Shown here: one piece after another, positions 1 through 17,386 of the stretch | How positions within the stretch are numbered: position 1 is the stretch's first letter | Layout: each line of letters begins with the position of its first letter | Assembly: GCF_007990245.1 (NCBI RefSeq) | Contig: NZ_BJWG01000003.1 | Coordinates: forward strand, 1-64,000 | Length of the DNA stretch: 64,000 bases | Source: Cellulomonas composti | GTDB lineage: Bacteria > Actinomycetota > Actinomycetes > Actinomycetales > Cellulomonadaceae | Direction of reading: 5' to 3' | Position numbers and translations under genes: made by a program | Notes under the pieces: model-generated | Database searches by the model: none | The model's input: only the letters and a program-made list of their open reading frames with translations | Told to the model about the DNA's origin: nothing

Positions 1-358
1 CCCCCGAAGCCGTGAGGCTCCAGCTGGAGGCTTGTTGTTCGATCCCCTGGCTGCCGGCTGGGCCGGCCCGCTCGGGGCTTCACTACTGTACCGGACTTTC
101 GGAGCTCCGGCGACCATCGGTTTCCCGTGGTCTGGCCGGACTCGGTGTCCGACCCTCGACGCGTGCGAGGCACACGAAGTGCCGCTCACGCGATGAGGGG
201 GTGGCCACCTGCGGGACCGTCCACCGGGACCTGCCTGGTGTCCGTTCCTCCCTGCCGGGCGGCCTGGAGAACATTACGGGGAGGTTGCGACGAGAGGCAA
301 GTCGGCGGTGCGTGACGAGCCTCACCAGGACGGAGGTCCCGAGCCGCGACGCAGCGGC
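1..358 (-). promoter_or_regulatory. Non-coding region after tyrS, possible rRNA-operon promoter and leader
   Basis: No convincing gene is visible in these 358 bases; the reading frames here are GC-driven shadows. Read on the minus strand there is a TACAGT hexamer at about 89-84, followed by a structured, C/G-rich leader running off the window. In several actinobacteria tyrS lies just upstream of an rRNA operon, so this may be the rrn promoter and 5' leader with 16S outside the window. I see no clear -35 box, so this is an inference from context. Confidence 0.3.
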
Positions 359-388
359 GCGGCCCCGCGGTCGGGACCGCGGGGCCGC
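359..388 (-). terminator. GC-rich hairpin terminator after tyrS
   Basis: A perfect 14-bp inverted repeat (359-372 with 375-388) with a 2-base loop begins about 12 bases after the tyrS stop codon. There is no T tract, which is common for actinobacterial terminators. It would end the tyrS transcript before the region to its left. Confidence 0.7.
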
Positions 389-399
389 GAACTTGCAGG

Positions 400-1662
400 T
401 CAGAGCGTTGCGTCGACGACGGCGAGCGTGCGCTTGCCGCGCCGCAGGACGGCCCAGCGCCCGTGCAGGAGGTCGCCGGCGGCCAGCGTCGCGTCCTCGT
501 CGGGCACGCGGACGTTGTTCACCGACGCCCCGCCCTCCGCGACCGCACGCCTCGCCTCCGACTTGCTGCGCACCACGCCCGTGGCCGCGAGCAGGTCGAC
601 GACGAGGTCGCCGGGCCGGCCCGCTGCCGTCGGCAGCTCCGCGACCGCCGCCGCGAGCGTGCGCTCGTCGAGGTCGCCGAGCGACCCGCGCCCGAACAGC
701 GCATGCGACGCCGCGACCACGGCGTCGGCCGCGGCCGCACCGTGCACGAGCGCGGTGACGTCGTAGGCCAGTGCGCGCTGCGCCTCGCGCGCTGCGGGTC
801 GGTCCTGTACGGCCGCCGCCAGCGCGTCGATCTCCTCCCGCGAGCGGAAGGTGAACACCTTCAGGTAGTGCACGACGTCGTCATCGCCAGCGTTGAGCCA
901 GAACTGGTACATCGCGTACGGGGTGGTCATCTCGGGGTCGAGCCACACGGAGCCGCCCTCGGTCTTGCCGAACTTCGTCCCGTCGGACTTCGTGATGAGC
1001 GGCGTCGTCAGCGCATGCACGGCCAGGCCGTCGCGCTTGCGGGTCAGCTCGACCCCGGCCAGCAGGTTGCCCCACTGGTCGTTGCCGCCGAGCTGCAGCC
1101 GGCAGTCGAGCTCGCGCGCCAGGTGCGAGAAGTCCATGCCCTGCAGCACCTGGTAGCTGAACTCCGTGAAGCTGATGCCCTCGTCGCTGTGCAGGCGACG
1201 CGCGACGATGTCCTTCGCGAGCATCGTCCCGAGACGGTAGTGCTTGCCGACGTCGCGCAGCAGGTCGATGGCGCTCAGGCTCGCAGTCCAGTCGAGGTTG
1301 TTCACCATCCGCGCGGCGTGCGTGCCCTCGAAGTCGAGGTACGGCTCGATCTGGGCGCGGATGCGCTCGACCCAGCCTTGGACGACCTCGGGCGAGTTGA
1401 GCGTGCGCTCCCCCGACTGCCGGGGGTCGCCGATGAGACCGGTCGCGCCGCCGACGAGCGCGAGCGGGCGGTGTCCCGCGAGCTGGAAGCGCCGCATCGT
1501 CAGGATGAGCACGAGGTTGCCGATGTGCAGCGACGGTGCGGTCGGGTCGAACCCGCCGTAGAACGTCAGCGGGCCCGCGGACAGCACGGCGCGCAGTGCG
1601 TCGGCGTCGGTGGTCTGGGCGATGAGTCCGCGCCAGGCGAGCTCGTCGAGGATGTGGGTCAC
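400..1662 (-). CDS. tyrS: Tyrosyl-tRNA synthetase
   Basis: Charges tRNA-Tyr with tyrosine in the cytoplasm. The 420-residue protein is the usual bacterial length. The class I signature HIGN is at residues 46-49 and the KMSKS-type loop appears as KFGKT near residue 230. A C-terminal S4 RNA-binding domain follows (about 355-415). The start is GTG, with a GGAG ribosome site about six bases upstream. It lies 95 bases after the DNA glycosylase gene on the same strand and is followed by a strong hairpin. Nothing is truncated. The assignment is firm. Confidence 0.96.
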   Translation of the reverse strand: MTHILDELAWRGLIAQTTDADALRAVLSAGPLTFYGGFDPTAPSLHIGNLVLILTMRRFQLAGHRPLALVGGATGLIGDPRQSGERTLNSPEVVQGWVERIRAQIEPYLDFEGTHAARMVNNLDWTASLSAIDLLRDVGKHYRLGTMLAKDIVARRLHSDEGISFTEFSYQVLQGMDFSHLARELDCRLQLGGNDQWGNLLAGVELTRKRDGLAVHALTTPLITKSDGTKFGKTEGGSVWLDPEMTTPYAMYQFWLNAGDDDVVHYLKVFTFRSREEIDALAAAVQDRPAAREAQRALAYDVTALVHGAAAADAVVAASHALFGRGSLGDLDERTLAAAVAELPTAAGRPGDLVVDLLAATGVVRSKSEARRAVAEGGASVNNVRVPDEDATLAAGDLLHGRWAVLRRGKRTLAVVDATL

Positions 1663-1757
1663 GTCAGTCTCCGGTCAGGGGCGTCGCGCTCCGGGCGCGA
1701 CGGCGGGCAGAGGGCGCCGGACGGGTGCCGGCGGGTCGGGCCGACGTCGTCGTCCCG

Positions 1758-2533
1758 TCACGGGACGGCTGCCGACGTCGGCGGTCGATACGCCGGCCGA
1801 TAGGCGGACACCGTGCGCTCGTCCGTGAGCCAGTAGCGCCACGGGTAGCGCGCGCCGTCACCACCGCCGCCCGAGACACCGACCCGCGGTCCGCTCGCGT
1901 GCGTCGAGATCGCGTGCCCCTCGTGGCGGTGCAGCACGACGGGTCCACCCGCCTCGGTGAGGTCGGTGCCGTTCGCGTCCAGGTCGAGGCCGAGCGCCAC
2001 AGCCAGGCGGGCCGGACCACGTGCGAGCTGGCGGTGCGAGTCGACGACGCCGACACGCTCGCGCCGGACCCAGGCGAGCTCCGCGCCGTCGACCACCTCC
2101 CCCGCGCGCAGCAGGACCGCCGCGGGCGACCCGGTGGGCTGAACGACGACGTTGAGGCAGTGGTGCAGGCCCAGGTGCCGGTACACGTAGAGCCGGCCGG
2201 GCTCGGAGAACATCACCGCGTTGCGGGCGGTGCGGCCGCGGAACGCGTGCGAACCAGGATCGTCCGCACCGCCGTAGGCCTCGACCTCGGTGAGCCGCAC
2301 CGTCACGTCGCCCTCGGCCGAGCTCGTCGTGAGGTACGCGCCGAGCAGGTCGCGGGCCACGGCGTGCACGTCGCGGGAGTACCAGACGCGTGCCGGGACC
2401 GTGACGAACCGGATCGGGTCGGACGCGTCGGGCGTCCGCGGGGCCGACGACGCGCCCGCCCGTCCGGACCCGGTCGAGGGGTCCGGCAGCGGGGACGGGA
2501 CCGGGGCGTCCGGTCCATCGTCGGCGAGGGGGC

Positions 2534-2537
<4 letters not shown>
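1758..2537 (-). CDS. mpg: 3-methyladenine DNA glycosylase (Mpg/AAG family)
   Basis: Base-excision repair glycosylase of the mammalian-type AAG family, expected to remove 3-methyladenine and other alkylated purines. About 259 residues. Recognisable blocks are LTEVEAYGGADDPGSHAF, RNAVMFSEPGRLYVY and the following HCLNVV. A GTG at 2537 overlaps the stop of the upstream kinase gene as GTGA. I prefer it to a longer in-frame start, because the extra N-terminal residues are merely an alternative reading of the kinase gene. The first ~35 residues are Pro/Asp/Ser-rich and probably disordered. The order argH - kinase - mpg - tyrS resembles that of other actinobacteria. Confidence 0.93.
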
Positions 2538-5869
<3,332 letters not shown>

Positions 5870-5921
5870 GGGAGTTCCGCTTCCTTGTGTGGGTCTCGTG
5901 CTGGGGTGGGTGGTTCTCGGG

Positions 5922-9703
<3,782 letters not shown>

Positions 9704-9707
<4 letters not shown>

Positions 9708-10915
9708 GTGGAGTACTCGCTGTTCTCGGTGACGTACGCGTGCGTGAGGTCGTTGGTCCAAAGCGTGACGACCTCCGTGCCCGCGTGCAGGTCGAGGAGC
9801 ACGTGCACCTCGCGCTGCGACGCCAGGTCGACGAGCGAGCGCGGCTCGTGCGCGCCGCCGGCGCGGCACACCATCACGCCGTTGACGCTCACGTCGAGGA
9901 GCTCGGGCTCGAATGCCGCGACGTGCTCGGGGACCGTGCCGACCGACGCCAGGATGCGGCCCCAGTTCGGGTCGTTGCCGTAGATCGCGGCCTTGAACAG
10001 GTTCGAGCGGGAGATCGCACGCGCGACGGCGAGCGCGCCGTCCTGGGTCTGCGCACCGGTCACCGTGATCGCGATGTCGTGCATCGCGCCCTCGGCGTCC
10101 GCGACGAGCTGGCGGGCGAGCTGGGCGGCGACCGCGGTCACCATCGCGGCGAAGCCCTCCGGGTCGGGCGTCGCTCCGGAGGCGCCCGACGCCAGCAGCA
10201 CCACCGTGTCCGAGGTGGACATGCAGCCGTCGGAGTCGATCCGGTCGAAGGTCTGGCGCGTCGCGGCCCGCAGCGCCGCGTCCGCGGTCGCGGCGTCCAC
10301 GACGGCGTCGGTGGTGATCACGCAGAGCATCGTCGCCAGGCCCGGCGCGAGCATGCCCGCGCCCTTGGCCATGCCGCCGACGCGCCAGGTGCCGAAGTCG
10401 CCGTCGACCGTGACGTCGGCCGTCTTCGGGACCGTGTCGGTGGTCATGATCGCGACCGCGGCGGCCGGGCCGCCGGTGGTGCTCAACGCGTTCGTGGCGA
10501 GGTCGACGCCCGAGAGCAGGGTCTCGATCGGCAGCCGCTCGCCGATGAGGCCGGTCGAGCCCACGACGACGTCGCCGGGCGAGACGCCGAGCGCCTCGCC
10601 GACCTTCTCGGCGGTGCGGTGGGTGTCGAGGAAGCCCTCGGGGCCGGTGCACACGTTCGCGCCGCCCGAGTTCAGGACCACGGCGTTCACCACGCCGTCC
10701 GCGACGACCTGGCGGGACCATGTGACGGGGTGGCCCACCACGCGGTTCGTCGTGAACACCGCGGCACCCACGGACAGCGGACCGTCGTTGACGACGAGCG
10801 CCAGGTCGGGGCGCCCCGACGCCTTGAGCCCGGCCGTGACGCCGCTCGCGCGAAAGCCCAGCGGTGCCGTGACGCCCGGCGAGAGCTGCGCGGTGTCCTG
10901 CGCGGTGATGGTCAT
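9704..10915 (-). CDS. argJ: Glutamate N-acetyltransferase / amino-acid N-acetyltransferase
   Basis: Recycles the acetyl group from acetylornithine to glutamate, and in bifunctional forms also uses acetyl-CoA. 403 residues, normal length. This Ntn-type enzyme self-cleaves before a threonine, here in [14 protein letters not shown] (Ala-Thr bond). [11 protein letters not shown] and [10 protein letters not shown] are also visible. The ATG start overlaps the argC stop (ATGA). No separate argA gene is in the operon, which fits a cyclic pathway led by ArgJ. Whether it can also start the pathway is not visible. Confidence 0.95.
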
Positions 10916-11976
10916 GGTGCGACTCCGTCCAGAGGCAGGCCGAGCGTCTCGGGCAGCCCGAGAGCGACGTTGAGGGACTGCACGGCGCCGCCGGCCGTGC
11001 CCTTCACGAGGTTGTCGATCGCGGTGACGGTCACGACCCGGCCCGCACGCTCGTCGACCGCGACCTGCACGAGCGCGGTGTTGGCGCCGAGGGTCGCCGC
11101 CGTCGTCGGCCACTGCCCGGCGGGCAGCAGGTGGACGAACGGCTCGTCGGCGTAGGCCGTCTCCCACGCCGCGCGCACGAGCGCCGGGTCCGTGCCCGGC
11201 ACGAGGCGCGCGGTCGCGGTCGCGAGGATGCCGCGCGACATCGGCACGAGCGTCGGCGTGAACGAGATGGTCACGTCCGGCGCTCCCGCGACGCGCAGGT
11301 TCTGCGCGATCTCCGGGATGTGCCGGTGCGTACCGCCGACGGCGTACGGCTGCGCCATGCCGAGGCCCTCGGCGGCGAGCAGGTGCGGCTTGAGGCTCTT
11401 GCCCGCGCCCGAGTAGCCGTTGGCGAGGACCGCGACGACGTCGAGCGGCTCGATCAGCCCCGCCGCGATCCCGGGCTGCAGGCCGAGCGTCACCGCGGTG
11501 ACGTTGCATCCCGGCACGGCGATGCGGGTCGCCTCGGCGAGCACCGCCCGCTGCTTCGTCGGGACCGACTCGCCCGCGTGCAGCAGCTCCGGGAGCCCGT
11601 ACGGCCACGTGCCCGCGTGCGCGTTGCCGTAGTAGGCCTCCCAGTCGGCGGCGTTCGACAGGCGGTGGTCCGCACCGAGGTCCACGACGATCGTCGTGGG
11701 GTCGCGCTGCGCGAGCTCCGCCGCGACCGCACCGCTCGCGCCGTGCGGCAGGGCGAGCACGACGACGTCGTGCCCCGCGAGCGTGTCGGGGCTCGTCGGT
11801 GCCAGGATGCGGTCGGCGAGCGAGCGCAGATGCGGCTGGTGCTCGCCGAGGGCGTTGCCCGCGCTCGAGTGCGCGGTGAGTGTCTCGATCCGGGCCTCGG
11901 GGTGCCCGAGCAGGACGCGGAGCATCTCCCCGCCGGCATAGCCGCTGGCGCCGGCGACGGCCACGGTGAACGACAT
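10912..11976 (-). CDS. argC: N-acetyl-gamma-glutamyl-phosphate reductase
   Basis: NADPH-dependent reduction of acetylglutamyl phosphate. About 354 residues from the ATG at 11976. The N-terminal Rossmann motif is [15 protein letters not shown] and the catalytic cysteine lies in VPGCNVTAV. ATGs at 11982 and 12012 would add 2 or 12 residues. I choose 11976 because a TATGTT hexamer lies seven bases upstream, as in a leaderless transcript, and because the protein then begins directly at the first strand. It is the first gene of the arginine operon. Confidence 0.93.
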   Translation of the reverse strand: MSFTVAVAGASGYAGGEMLRVLLGHPEARIETLTAHSSAGNALGEHQPHLRSLADRILAPTSPDTLAGHDVVVLALPHGASGAVAAELAQRDPTTIVVDLGADHRLSNAADWEAYYGNAHAGTWPYGLPELLHAGESVPTKQRAVLAEATRIAVPGCNVTAVTLGLQPGIAAGLIEPLDVVAVLANGYSGAGKSLKPHLLAAEGLGMAQPYAVGGTHRHIPEIAQNLRVAGAPDVTISFTPTLVPMSRGILATATARLVPGTDPALVRAAWETAYADEPFVHLLPAGQWPTTAATLGANTALVQVAVDERAGRVVTVTAIDNLVKGTAGGAVQSLNVALGLPETLGLPLDGVAP

Positions 11977-12013
11977 GCGCATGAACATACACGCTGACGC
12001 GAAGTCATGCACA
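11977..12013 (-). promoter_or_regulatory. Candidate argC promoter with possible ArgR operator
   Basis: On the minus strand TATGTT at 11989-11984 would serve as a -10 box for a nearly leaderless argC transcript. A palindrome CATGCGCATG (11974-11983) and a nearby TGCATGA at 12011-12005 resemble parts of ARG boxes. No -35 box is clear. ArgR binding here is expected from the operon's content, but the operator itself is my inference. Confidence 0.4.
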
Positions 12014-12068
12014 GCGTTGTCGTGGGGCCCTAGGGAATGCCGAGGACGAGCCCGCGCGTTGCCCGGGC

Positions 12069-13052
12069 ATGCGCGCCGTCGTCGCCACCGAGCCCGGTGG
12101 ACCCGAGGTCCTGTCCGTGGTCGACCGTCCCGAACCCGTCCCGGGCCCGTCCGATGCCGTGGTCCGCCTGGCCGCCGCCGGTGTGAACTTCATCGACACG
12201 TACCGCCGCGCCGGGCTGTACCCGATGCCGTTCCCGCACGTCGTCGGGTCCGAGGGCGCCGGCACCGTCGTCGCCGTCGGGGCCGAGGTCACGCGCGTGG
12301 CGGTCGGTGACCGGGTCGCATGGTCGGCCGCGCCCGGGTCGTACGCCGAGCTCGTCGCGGTGCCCGAGCACGCCGCGCTCGTCGTGCCGCCCGAGATCTC
12401 CGACGAGACCGCGGCGGCGATCCCGTTGCAGGGCATGACCGCGCACTACCTGGTGACCTCGTCCTACGAGGTCGGTCCCGGCTCCGTCGTGCTGGTCCAC
12501 GCGGCCGCGGGCGGGGTCGGGCTGCTGCTGACCCAGCTCGCGACCGCACGCGGCGCGCGAGTGATCGCGACCGTCGGCACGGCGGAGAAGGAGACGCTCG
12601 CACGCGAGGCCGGCGCCGCCGAGGTGATCCGCTACCGCGAGCTGTCCGACCTCACCACCGAGCTGCCCGCGCTCGTACGTGACCTCACCGACGGCCGCGG
12701 GGTGGATGCCGTGTACGACTCGGTGGGCCGGGACACGTTCGACGCGTCGCTCGCGTCGCTGCGGGCGCGGGGCACGCTCGTGCTGTTCGGCGGCTCGTCC
12801 GGACCCGTGCCGCCGTTCGACCCGCAGCGTCTGAACGCCGCCGGGTCCGTCTTCCTCACCCGACCCAAGCTCGACGATCACGTCCGCGACCCCGACGAGC
12901 TCGCCTGGCGCGCCCGTGAGATCTTCACCGCCGTCTCCTCCGGCGCGCTGTCCGTGCGCGTCGGCGCCCGCTTCCCGTTGGCCGACGCGGCTGACGCCCA
13001 CCGCGCGCTCGAGTCGCGCGCGACCACCGGAAAGGTCCTCCTGCTGCCGTGA
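12069..13052 (+). CDS. Zinc-free quinone oxidoreductase (MDR family)
   Basis: NADPH-dependent quinone or enone reductase of the medium-chain dehydrogenase/reductase family. 327 residues. GroES-like N-terminal domain with [16 protein letters not shown]; Rossmann motif [15 protein letters not shown] near residue 145. The cysteines that bind structural zinc in alcohol dehydrogenases are absent, as in QOR/zeta-crystallin proteins; the block [16 protein letters not shown] is typical of QOR. It diverges from argC and overlaps the next gene (GTGA). The physiological substrate is unknown. Confidence 0.88.
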   Translation: MRAVVATEPGGPEVLSVVDRPEPVPGPSDAVVRLAAAGVNFIDTYRRAGLYPMPFPHVVGSEGAGTVVAVGAEVTRVAVGDRVAWSAAPGSYAELVAVPEHAALVVPPEISDETAAAIPLQGMTAHYLVTSSYEVGPGSVVLVHAAAGGVGLLLTQLATARGARVIATVGTAEKETLAREAGAAEVIRYRELSDLTTELPALVRDLTDGRGVDAVYDSVGRDTFDASLASLRARGTLVLFGGSSGPVPPFDPQRLNAAGSVFLTRPKLDDHVRDPDELAWRAREIFTAVSSGALSVRVGARFPLADAADAHRALESRATTGKVLLLP

Positions 13053-13822
13053 GCATCCCCACCCTGAACGCCTCCGCCGTGAACAGCGTCCGCACCCTGT
13101 CCGTCGAGGTCTGGTCCGACGTCGCCTGCCCCTGGTGCTTCATCGGCAAGCGCCGGTTCGCCCGCGCGCTCGAGACGTTCCCCCATCGCGAGCACGTCGA
13201 GGTGACCTGGCGCTCCTACCAGCTCTCCCCCGAGACGCCGAGCGGTCCCGGGCGTCCCGAGGTCGAGGCGCTCGCGCAGATGAAGGGCCTGCCCGTCGAC
13301 CAGGTGCAGCAGATGTTCGCGCACGTCACGGCCGTCGCGGCGACCGTCGGGCTGGCGTACGACTTCGACCGGACCCTCGCGTTCAACTCCTACGACGCGC
13401 ACCGGCTCGCGCACCTCGCGTCGCGGATCGGTGGCCGCGAGCTCGCGGACCGCACGCACGAGGCGCTGTTCTCCGCACACTTCGAGCAGGGTGTCGACCT
13501 GGGCGTGGACGCGTCGCTGGTGGTGCTGGCCCGCGAGGTCGGGTTCGGCGCGCACGGGTACGACGACGACGCGGTCGCGGAGTTCCTCGTCGGCGACGAC
13601 GAGTCCGCCGCGGTCGACGCCGACATCGCCGAGGCGCGCTCGATCGGCGTCACCGGGGTGCCGTTCTTCGTCGTCGACCGTCGGGTCGCGGTGTCCGGGG
13701 CGCAGCCCGCCGAGGTGTTCACGCAGCTCCTCGAGGTCGCGTGGCGCGAGGCCAACCCGATCGTGACACTCGCCGGCGACCCGTCCGCCGCCGCGTGCGC
13801 GGACGACTCCTGCGCACTGTGA
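13049..13822 (+). CDS. DsbA-family protein, FrnE type
   Basis: Thioredoxin-fold protein of the FrnE/2-hydroxychromene-2-carboxylate isomerase group. 257 residues. The redox motif CPWC lies in VACPWCFIGKRRFARALE near residue 30, and SIGVTGVPFFVVDRR supplies the cis-proline. There is no signal peptide, so it acts in the cytoplasm, probably in thiol redox or detoxification. The C-terminus ends with two cysteines (CADDSCAL). The GTG start overlaps the upstream stop, implying an operon with the quinone oxidoreductase; a start about 20 residues later is possible. Confidence 0.86.
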   Translation: MSIPTLNASAVNSVRTLSVEVWSDVACPWCFIGKRRFARALETFPHREHVEVTWRSYQLSPETPSGPGRPEVEALAQMKGLPVDQVQQMFAHVTAVAATVGLAYDFDRTLAFNSYDAHRLAHLASRIGGRELADRTHEALFSAHFEQGVDLGVDASLVVLAREVGFGAHGYDDDAVAEFLVGDDESAAVDADIAEARSIGVTGVPFFVVDRRVAVSGAQPAEVFTQLLEVAWREANPIVTLAGDPSAAACADDSCAL

Positions 13823-13866
13823 GCGCGGGGGTCGCCCGTTCGTCGGTAGCGCGAACCGTCCGCCGG

Positions 13867-15693
13867 TCAGGTCTGCTGCCGCGTGCAGCCGCCGGGCACA
13901 GGCTTGCTGTCGAGGCGGTCGTGGGTCCACTCGATCAGGTCCGGGACGAGCGGCGAGCCCGGCTCGACGAGCGCGACATGACCGAGATCGGCGTAGAGCC
14001 GATAGTCCACCTGCTGCCCTGCGGTGCATAGTGTCGTGACGTAGTCGTCCTGGGCCGACGGGATGACCAGCTGGTCTGCGGCGCCCTGCGCGAGGAGCAG
14101 CGGCGCGTCGATGGTCGCGGGTGGGACGTTCTGCTCCAGGCGTTCGCCGAGCACCCCGGTGGTCGGATCGTTCGAGAAGATCACGGGGTCGTTCGTCAGC
14201 GCCAGCGCCGCAAGGATCGAGACGAAGACGCCTGGTTCCGCGAGGCAACGCTCGGCCATCTCGCGCACCGTGACCTCGGCACCCGGCCGGATGTAGTCGG
14301 CATAGCTGACCTCGTCGTAGTAGGCCTCGTAGGCGGCGAACGTGTACGCCGCGAAGACGCTGCCGCCGGTGATGTTCGGCAGGTCGCTGACCAGTGCCGG
14401 AAGGTTGCTCGCGGGCGCCAGCGAGGCGACACCCACGATGTCCAGGTCAGGCGCGTACCGCCTCGCGAGCGCCCCGGTCCACAGCGCCGCACCGCCGCCC
14501 TGGGAGTGTCCCCAGACGACGTCCTGCAGTCCGAGCCGCGCCTCGGGAAGCTGCCTGGCGGCGCGCGCGGCGTCGAGCGCGGCGTGCGCCGAGTCCGGGC
14601 CGATGAGGTACGGATGCGGCCCCTCGGTGCCGAGCCCGATGTAGTCGGTGGCGACGAGCGCCCAACCCTCGTCGATGATCTGGTCCAGCACGAACAACGC
14701 CCCTGACTCGAAGGGCTGCGTCGCGAGCGACGGCGCACAGTTCCGGGCGTACCCCGTGGTGCCGTGGGTCCAGTCGATGACGGGCCAGGCGCCGTCCCCG
14801 CTGCGCGGGACGACGACGAGTCCGCTGGCGACAGCAGGGCTGCCGTCGCCGCCCGTGGTCGTGTAGAGGATCCGCCAGCCCATCGCGTCAGCCGGCACGT
14901 CGCGCGTGAAAGGCTCCGAGCGGATGAGCCGACCGGGCGCGGACGGAACCTCGCGCGGTGCGGCGTAGAAGTCGTCCACCACGGGTGACCCCCCGTGGAT
15001 CGCGGCGCTGACGAGCGCGCCACCGGTGGCGAGGACGAGCACGACGACTGCGACGACGGTGTGCGTCCAGCGCCGGAGCACCGTGGGCCTGCCGGTCGCG
15101 GCGCGGGGACGACGATCGACACCTCGGGTCGCGTACCAGAGCTCGAGGGAGCCGACGATGACGAGACGAGCACCGAAGACGACCGCGACGACGATGAGCG
15201 TGATGTCGGGCCAGAGCAGCGCGAGCGCGCCGAAGACGACCTGCGCCACGGCGATGGCGACCGCAGCGAGACGACCGTCGAGCGTCCCGCCGCGCCGGAG
15301 TGCAGCGACACCGGCGAGCAACCCGTTCACGATCAGCGTGATGCCGACCACCGCGGCGAGAAGCCTGACCGTCAGGCCGGGAAGGAGCAGGACGAGCAGA
15401 CCGGCGACCATCCACAAGGCTGCGCCGACGACGCGCCAGACGGACGGGCGGGCTGACCCGCCGGGCATGCGGTCCGAGTGCGCCGTGAGCTCCAGGATCC
15501 CGGACAGCACCAGGCCGGCGCCGACGAGCAGCGCCAACAGGCCGAGCGATGTGGTCGGCCTGCTGGCGATGACGATGCCGACGGCGACAGCAACGCCCCC
15601 GATCAGGCCCCGGGGCCCGCGCGGGAGTCGTCGGTACCAGTTCCCGATCCGTCCTCGTGGACGCCGACCCACCGACTCCGGTACCTCGCTCAC
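13867..15693 (-). CDS. Fusion of a DUF308/HdeD-like membrane domain with a secretory-lipase domain
   Basis: 608 residues from a GTG at 15693 with a GGAGGG site seven bases upstream. Residues about 25-200 hold six hydrophobic helices in the HdeD/DUF308 pattern (for example [18 protein letters not shown]). A further membrane segment ([18 protein letters not shown]) leads to an alpha/beta-hydrolase domain of the fungal secretory-lipase (LIP) type, with nucleophile elbow [10 protein letters not shown] and [14 protein letters not shown] as the likely acid region. The hydrolase probably faces outside. The substrate is unknown. It converges on the DsbA-family gene. Confidence 0.83.
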   Translation of the reverse strand: MSEVPESVGRRPRGRIGNWYRRLPRGPRGLIGGVAVAVGIVIASRPTTSLGLLALLVGAGLVLSGILELTAHSDRMPGGSARPSVWRVVGAALWMVAGLLVLLLPGLTVRLLAAVVGITLIVNGLLAGVAALRRGGTLDGRLAAVAIAVAQVVFGALALLWPDITLIVVAVVFGARLVIVGSLELWYATRGVDRRPRAATGRPTVLRRWTHTVVAVVVLVLATGGALVSAAIHGGSPVVDDFYAAPREVPSAPGRLIRSEPFTRDVPADAMGWRILYTTTGGDGSPAVASGLVVVPRSGDGAWPVIDWTHGTTGYARNCAPSLATQPFESGALFVLDQIIDEGWALVATDYIGLGTEGPHPYLIGPDSAHAALDAARAARQLPEARLGLQDVVWGHSQGGGAALWTGALARRYAPDLDIVGVASLAPASNLPALVSDLPNITGGSVFAAYTFAAYEAYYDEVSYADYIRPGAEVTVREMAERCLAEPGVFVSILAALALTNDPVIFSNDPTTGVLGERLEQNVPPATIDAPLLLAQGAADQLVIPSAQDDYVTTLCTAGQQVDYRLYADLGHVALVEPGSPLVPDLIEWTHDRLDSKPVPGGCTRQQT

Positions 15694-15905
15694 GCCGATC
15701 CCTCCGCTCCACGGCCCTGCCGGTACGTCTGTCGGGTACGCAAGCGGCGCAGCATCCTTCTCGGAGGATAGGCCGAGGCGACGGACGCGCAGGGGACCCG
15801 ACGCGCCCGGACCCTGCCCCGTCGACCCGGACGCCGCTCCAGCCGTCGATAGGCTGCGGGGACGTTCCCCGCGCGCAACGATGCGCGCCGCACGAGAGGC
15901 CCGTG

Positions 15906-17210
15906 ATGACGACTTCTCCCGACGTCCGCCAGCCGTTGACCGATCCGGTCGGCACGGTGGTCCCGTCCACCGTCCCGACCCACTGGTACAACCTCGCGGC
16001 CGACCTGCCCGAGCCGACGCCCCCGGCACTGCACCCGGGCACCCGGCAGCCGCTGGGACCCGAGGACCTCGCGCCGCTGTTCCCGATGGCGCTGATCATG
16101 CAGGAGGTCAGCACCGAGCGCTGGGTGGAGATCCCGCAGACCGTGCGCGAGATCTACGCACTGTGGCGCCCCTCGCCGCTGATCCGCGCCTTGCGCCTCG
16201 AGCGCGCACTCGGCACCCCGGCGAAGATCTACTACAAGTACGAGGGCGTCTCCCCCGCCGGCTCGCACAAGCCGAACACCGCGGTCGCCCAGGCGTACTA
16301 CAACGCCGTCGAGGGCACCACGAAGCTGACCACCGAGACGGGCGCCGGGCAGTGGGGCGCGTCGTTGTCCTTCGCGTGCGCGCTGCTCGGGCTCGAGTGC
16401 GAGGTCTGGCAGGTCCGCGCGTCCTACGACTCCAAGCCCTACCGGCGCATGCAGATGGAGACGTACGGCGGCATCTGCCACCCCTCGCCGTCGGACCTGA
16501 CGGAGTCGGGCCGCGCGATGCTCGCCGCGGACCCGGACACCACCGGCTCGCTCGGCATGGCGATCTCGGAGGCCGTCGAGGCGGCGGCCACGAACCCGGA
16601 CGCGCACTACGCGCTCGGGTCGGTCCTCAACCACGTGCTGCTGCACCAGACGGTCATCGGTCAGGAGGCCCTCGCCCAGCTCGACGAGATCGGCGAGCAG
16701 GCCGACATCGTGTTCGGCTGCGCGGGCGGAGGCTCGAACCTCGGCGGCCTGAGCTTCCCGTTCATCGGCCGCAACCTGCGCGAGGGCACGACGACGAAGG
16801 TCGTCGCGTGCGAGCCCGCAGCGTGTCCCTCGCTGACCCAGGGTGAGTACCGGTACGACTTCGGCGACGTCGCAGGGCTGACCCCGCTGCTCAAGATGCA
16901 CACGCTCGGCAAGGACTTCGTCCCGCCGCCCATCCACGCGGGCGGGCTGCGCTACCACGGCATGGCGCCGATGGTCTCGCACGCGCTCGAGCTCGGGCTG
17001 CTCTCGGCGATCGCCGTCGAGCAGGACACGGCGTTCGCCGCCGGGCTCGAGTTCGCCCGGGCCGAGGGCATCATCCCGGCACCCGAGTCGACGCACGCGG
17101 TCGCGGGCGCGATCGCGCACGCCCGCGCGGCGACGACCGACGAGACGATCGTCATCGGTCTGTCGGGCAACGGAGTGCTGGACCTGCCCGCTTACCACGA
17201 CTACCTCTAG
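15906..17210 (+). CDS. TrpB2-type tryptophan synthase beta-like protein
   Basis: PLP-dependent enzyme of the TrpB2 branch (434 residues, longer than TrpB1). The PLP lysine lies in [19 protein letters not shown] and the phosphate-binding glycines in [18 protein letters not shown] is typical. The start ATG follows a GAGAGG site. No trpA or other tryptophan gene is adjacent, so it probably condenses indole and serine on its own, salvaging indole, or does a related beta-replacement. It diverges from the lipase gene. Family assignment is firm, exact role uncertain. Confidence 0.9.
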   Translation: MTTSPDVRQPLTDPVGTVVPSTVPTHWYNLAADLPEPTPPALHPGTRQPLGPEDLAPLFPMALIMQEVSTERWVEIPQTVREIYALWRPSPLIRALRLERALGTPAKIYYKYEGVSPAGSHKPNTAVAQAYYNAVEGTTKLTTETGAGQWGASLSFACALLGLECEVWQVRASYDSKPYRRMQMETYGGICHPSPSDLTESGRAMLAADPDTTGSLGMAISEAVEAAATNPDAHYALGSVLNHVLLHQTVIGQEALAQLDEIGEQADIVFGCAGGGSNLGGLSFPFIGRNLREGTTTKVVACEPAACPSLTQGEYRYDFGDVAGLTPLLKMHTLGKDFVPPPIHAGGLRYHGMAPMVSHALELGLLSAIAVEQDTAFAAGLEFARAEGIIPAPESTHAVAGAIAHARAATTDETIVIGLSGNGVLDLPAYHDYL

Positions 17211-17280
17211 CACCGACCTCCCGCAGCACCGGCTTCCTGCAGCACCGGCTTCCTGCAGCACCGGCTTCCTGCAGCACCTG
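17210..17280. repeat. 16-bp tandem repeat at the trpB2 stop
   Basis: Units of GCACCGGCTTCCTGCA start at 17210, 17226, 17242 and 17258, with a partial copy at 17274. The first copy differs at a few positions and begins at the last base of the TAG stop. The other full copies are identical, which suggests recent slippage. Confidence 0.9.
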
Positions 17281-17310
17281 CGCAGGTCCGACGAGCACAG
17301 GGCGGGCGCA

Positions 17311-17360
17311 CGACGAGGGCGGCGCCCCGGGAATCTCACCCCGGGGCGCCGCCCTCGTCG
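17311..17360. terminator. Perfect 20-bp inverted repeat, bidirectional terminator
   Basis: Positions 17311-17330 pair perfectly with 17341-17360 around a 10-base loop. It lies between the convergent trpB2 and nuclease genes (stop at 17387), so it can end both transcripts. There is no T tract on either side. Confidence 0.85.
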
Positions 17361-17386
17361 TACCTGCGCCTGTCAGCGCGCTGCCG

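Noticed and set aside
30..50. GTTCGATCCC resembling a tRNA T-loop
   Set aside because: The flanking five bases do not pair, and no acceptor stem or anticodon arm fits around it on either strand.
12..758. Plus-strand 248-codon frame at the left edge
   Set aside because: Half of it lies over tyrS, composition is mostly Arg/Ala/Pro, and there is no ribosome site or recognisable motif.
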